Origin: Sulfurimonas sp.
GTDB taxonomy: Bacteria > Campylobacterota > Campylobacteria > Campylobacterales > Sulfurimonadaceae
Length of the DNA stretch: 24,511 nt
Direction: 5' to 3'
Assembly (NCBI GenBank): GCA_021107375.1
Contig: JAIOSY010000278.1
Span: 1 to 24,511 of the forward strand
In this document: positions 23,915 to 24,511 of the stretch, piece after piece
How positions within the stretch are numbered: the stretch's first letter is position 1
Layout: every line of letters starts with the position of its first letter
Notes under the pieces: generated by a model
What the model saw: the letters and a program-made list of their open reading frames with translations, nothing else
Told to the model about the DNA's origin: nothing
The model's database searches: none
Position numbers and translations under genes: made by a program

Positions 23915-24511
23915 CTATTTTACAAATGAATATAAAAGTTCTATCTCTTGTTTCCAAATACTACTATCAATCGTTTCTAAAATAAGAGGAATATCATCCA
24001 TTCTCTCATCATTCATAATAAATCTAAAAGCATCAAGTCCTATCTCACCCTTACCCAAAGAGTGATGTCTATCTACCCTGCTTCCTAATGATGGTTTAGC
24101 GTCATTTATATGCATACCCATCAAATATTTTGAGCCTATTAAATTATCAAAATAATCCCAAGTTTTATCATAAGTTTCACGAGTTCTTATGTCATACCCC
24201 GCAGTAAACATATGGCATGTGTCAATACAAACGCCAATGCGAGACTTATCCTCTATTTTATCTATTATGTAAGCTAAATGCTCAAATTTATAACCAAGAT
24301 TTGTACCTTGTCCTGCTGTATTTTCCATAACTGCTTTTACATTTTTAGTTTTATCAAGAGCAATATTTATTGATTCTGCAATTAGATCAAGACATCTGTT
24401 TTCAACTTCCGTTACAAGTTCTTGATTTTTTTTATCTTTTACTCCAAGTTTTACCAAGTGACTTCCAGGGTGAAAGTTTAGTTTATCTAGTCCCAAAATA
24501 TCACATCTTTC
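23915..24511 (-). CDS. nfo: Endonuclease IV (AP endonuclease), 3' part of gene; 5' end outside window
   Basis: The frame is open to the right edge (visible residues begin [16 protein letters not shown]), so the TTG at 24494-24496 is an internal Leu codon, not the start; about 85 N-terminal residues are missing. The enzyme cleaves abasic sites in DNA during base-excision repair using three zinc ions. Metal ligands of the family are visible in order: the His of NFHPGSH, the Glu of ENTAGQG, Asp and His of CIDTCHMF, His of MHINDAK, Asp and His of DRHHSLG, and the Glu of LILETI. It is 27 bases upstream of the AAA+ ATPase gene on the same strand. Confidence 0.95.
   Translation of the reverse strand, partial: ERCDILGLDKLNFHPGSHLVKLGVKDKKNQELVTEVENRCLDLIAESINIALDKTKNVKAVMENTAGQGTNLGYKFEHLAYIIDKIEDKSRIGVCIDTCHMFTAGYDIRTRETYDKTWDYFDNLIGSKYLMGMHINDAKPSLGSRVDRHHSLGKGEIGLDAFRFIMNDERMDDIPLILETIDSSIWKQEIELLYSFVK

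Noticed and set aside
24494..24496. TTG as the start of the endonuclease IV gene
   Set aside because: The frame stays open to the window edge with family-like residues before it, and the protein would lack conserved N-terminal metal ligands; it is an internal Leu codon.
1..24511. CRISPR arrays, tRNA or rRNA genes, insertion sequences and phage attachment sites
   Set aside because: I saw no regularly spaced repeats, cloverleaf-type sequences, transposase genes or terminal repeats; nearly all of the window is accounted for by housekeeping and respiratory genes.

Overview
The window is AT-rich DNA from a member of the Campylobacterota (formerly Epsilonproteobacteria). It is most like the free-living sulfur or hydrogen oxidisers of the Sulfurimonas/Sulfuricurvum/Arcobacter type. 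Three things point there: a complex I operon without standard nuoE and nuoF, a small NuoX-type gene straight after nuoD, and a flagellar-motor gene (pflA) straight after nuoN, an order I know from Campylobacter jejuni. The genus is inferred from gene order and protein content; no search was run.

Layout. 1-2015 (+ strand): the tail of a thioredoxin-fold protein, thioredoxin reductase (trxB), and dapB of lysine/peptidoglycan synthesis behind its own extended -10 promoter. 2019-21864 (- strand): one compact operon of 15 genes, read nuoA-B-C-D-nuoX-like-[GltD/NuoF hybrid]-nuoG(1)-nuoG(2)-H-I-J-K-L-M-N-pflA. Genes overlap or are separated by 30 bases at most. 21865-22150: a 286-base intergenic region with the nuo leader, a leader hairpin, a possible promoter, and two adjacent inverted repeats that probably end the next transcript. 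22151-24511 (- strand): an AAA+ ATPase gene preceded by the 3' part of nfo (endonuclease IV), which runs off the window.

How the genes work together. NuoA, H, J, K, L, M and N form the proton-pumping membrane arm. NuoB, C, D and I form the quinone-reducing connecting module. The electron-input module is unusual. Instead of NuoE and NuoF there is a 74-residue NuoX-like protein and a 677-residue flavoprotein. That flavoprotein joins a remnant of the NuoF N3 iron-sulfur domain, with one of its four expected cysteines changed to glycine, to a complete GltD-type FAD/NAD(P) oxidoreductase. It is followed by two tandem, divergent NuoG paralogues that each keep every iron-sulfur ligand. The canonical NADH/FMN site is therefore gone, and the electron partner (NADPH, ferredoxin or flavodoxin, possibly in reverse) is open. 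This rebuilt input module is the most interesting system in the window. PflA at the operon's 3' end puts a flagellar motor scaffold under the same transcription as a generator of the ion-motive force that drives the motor.
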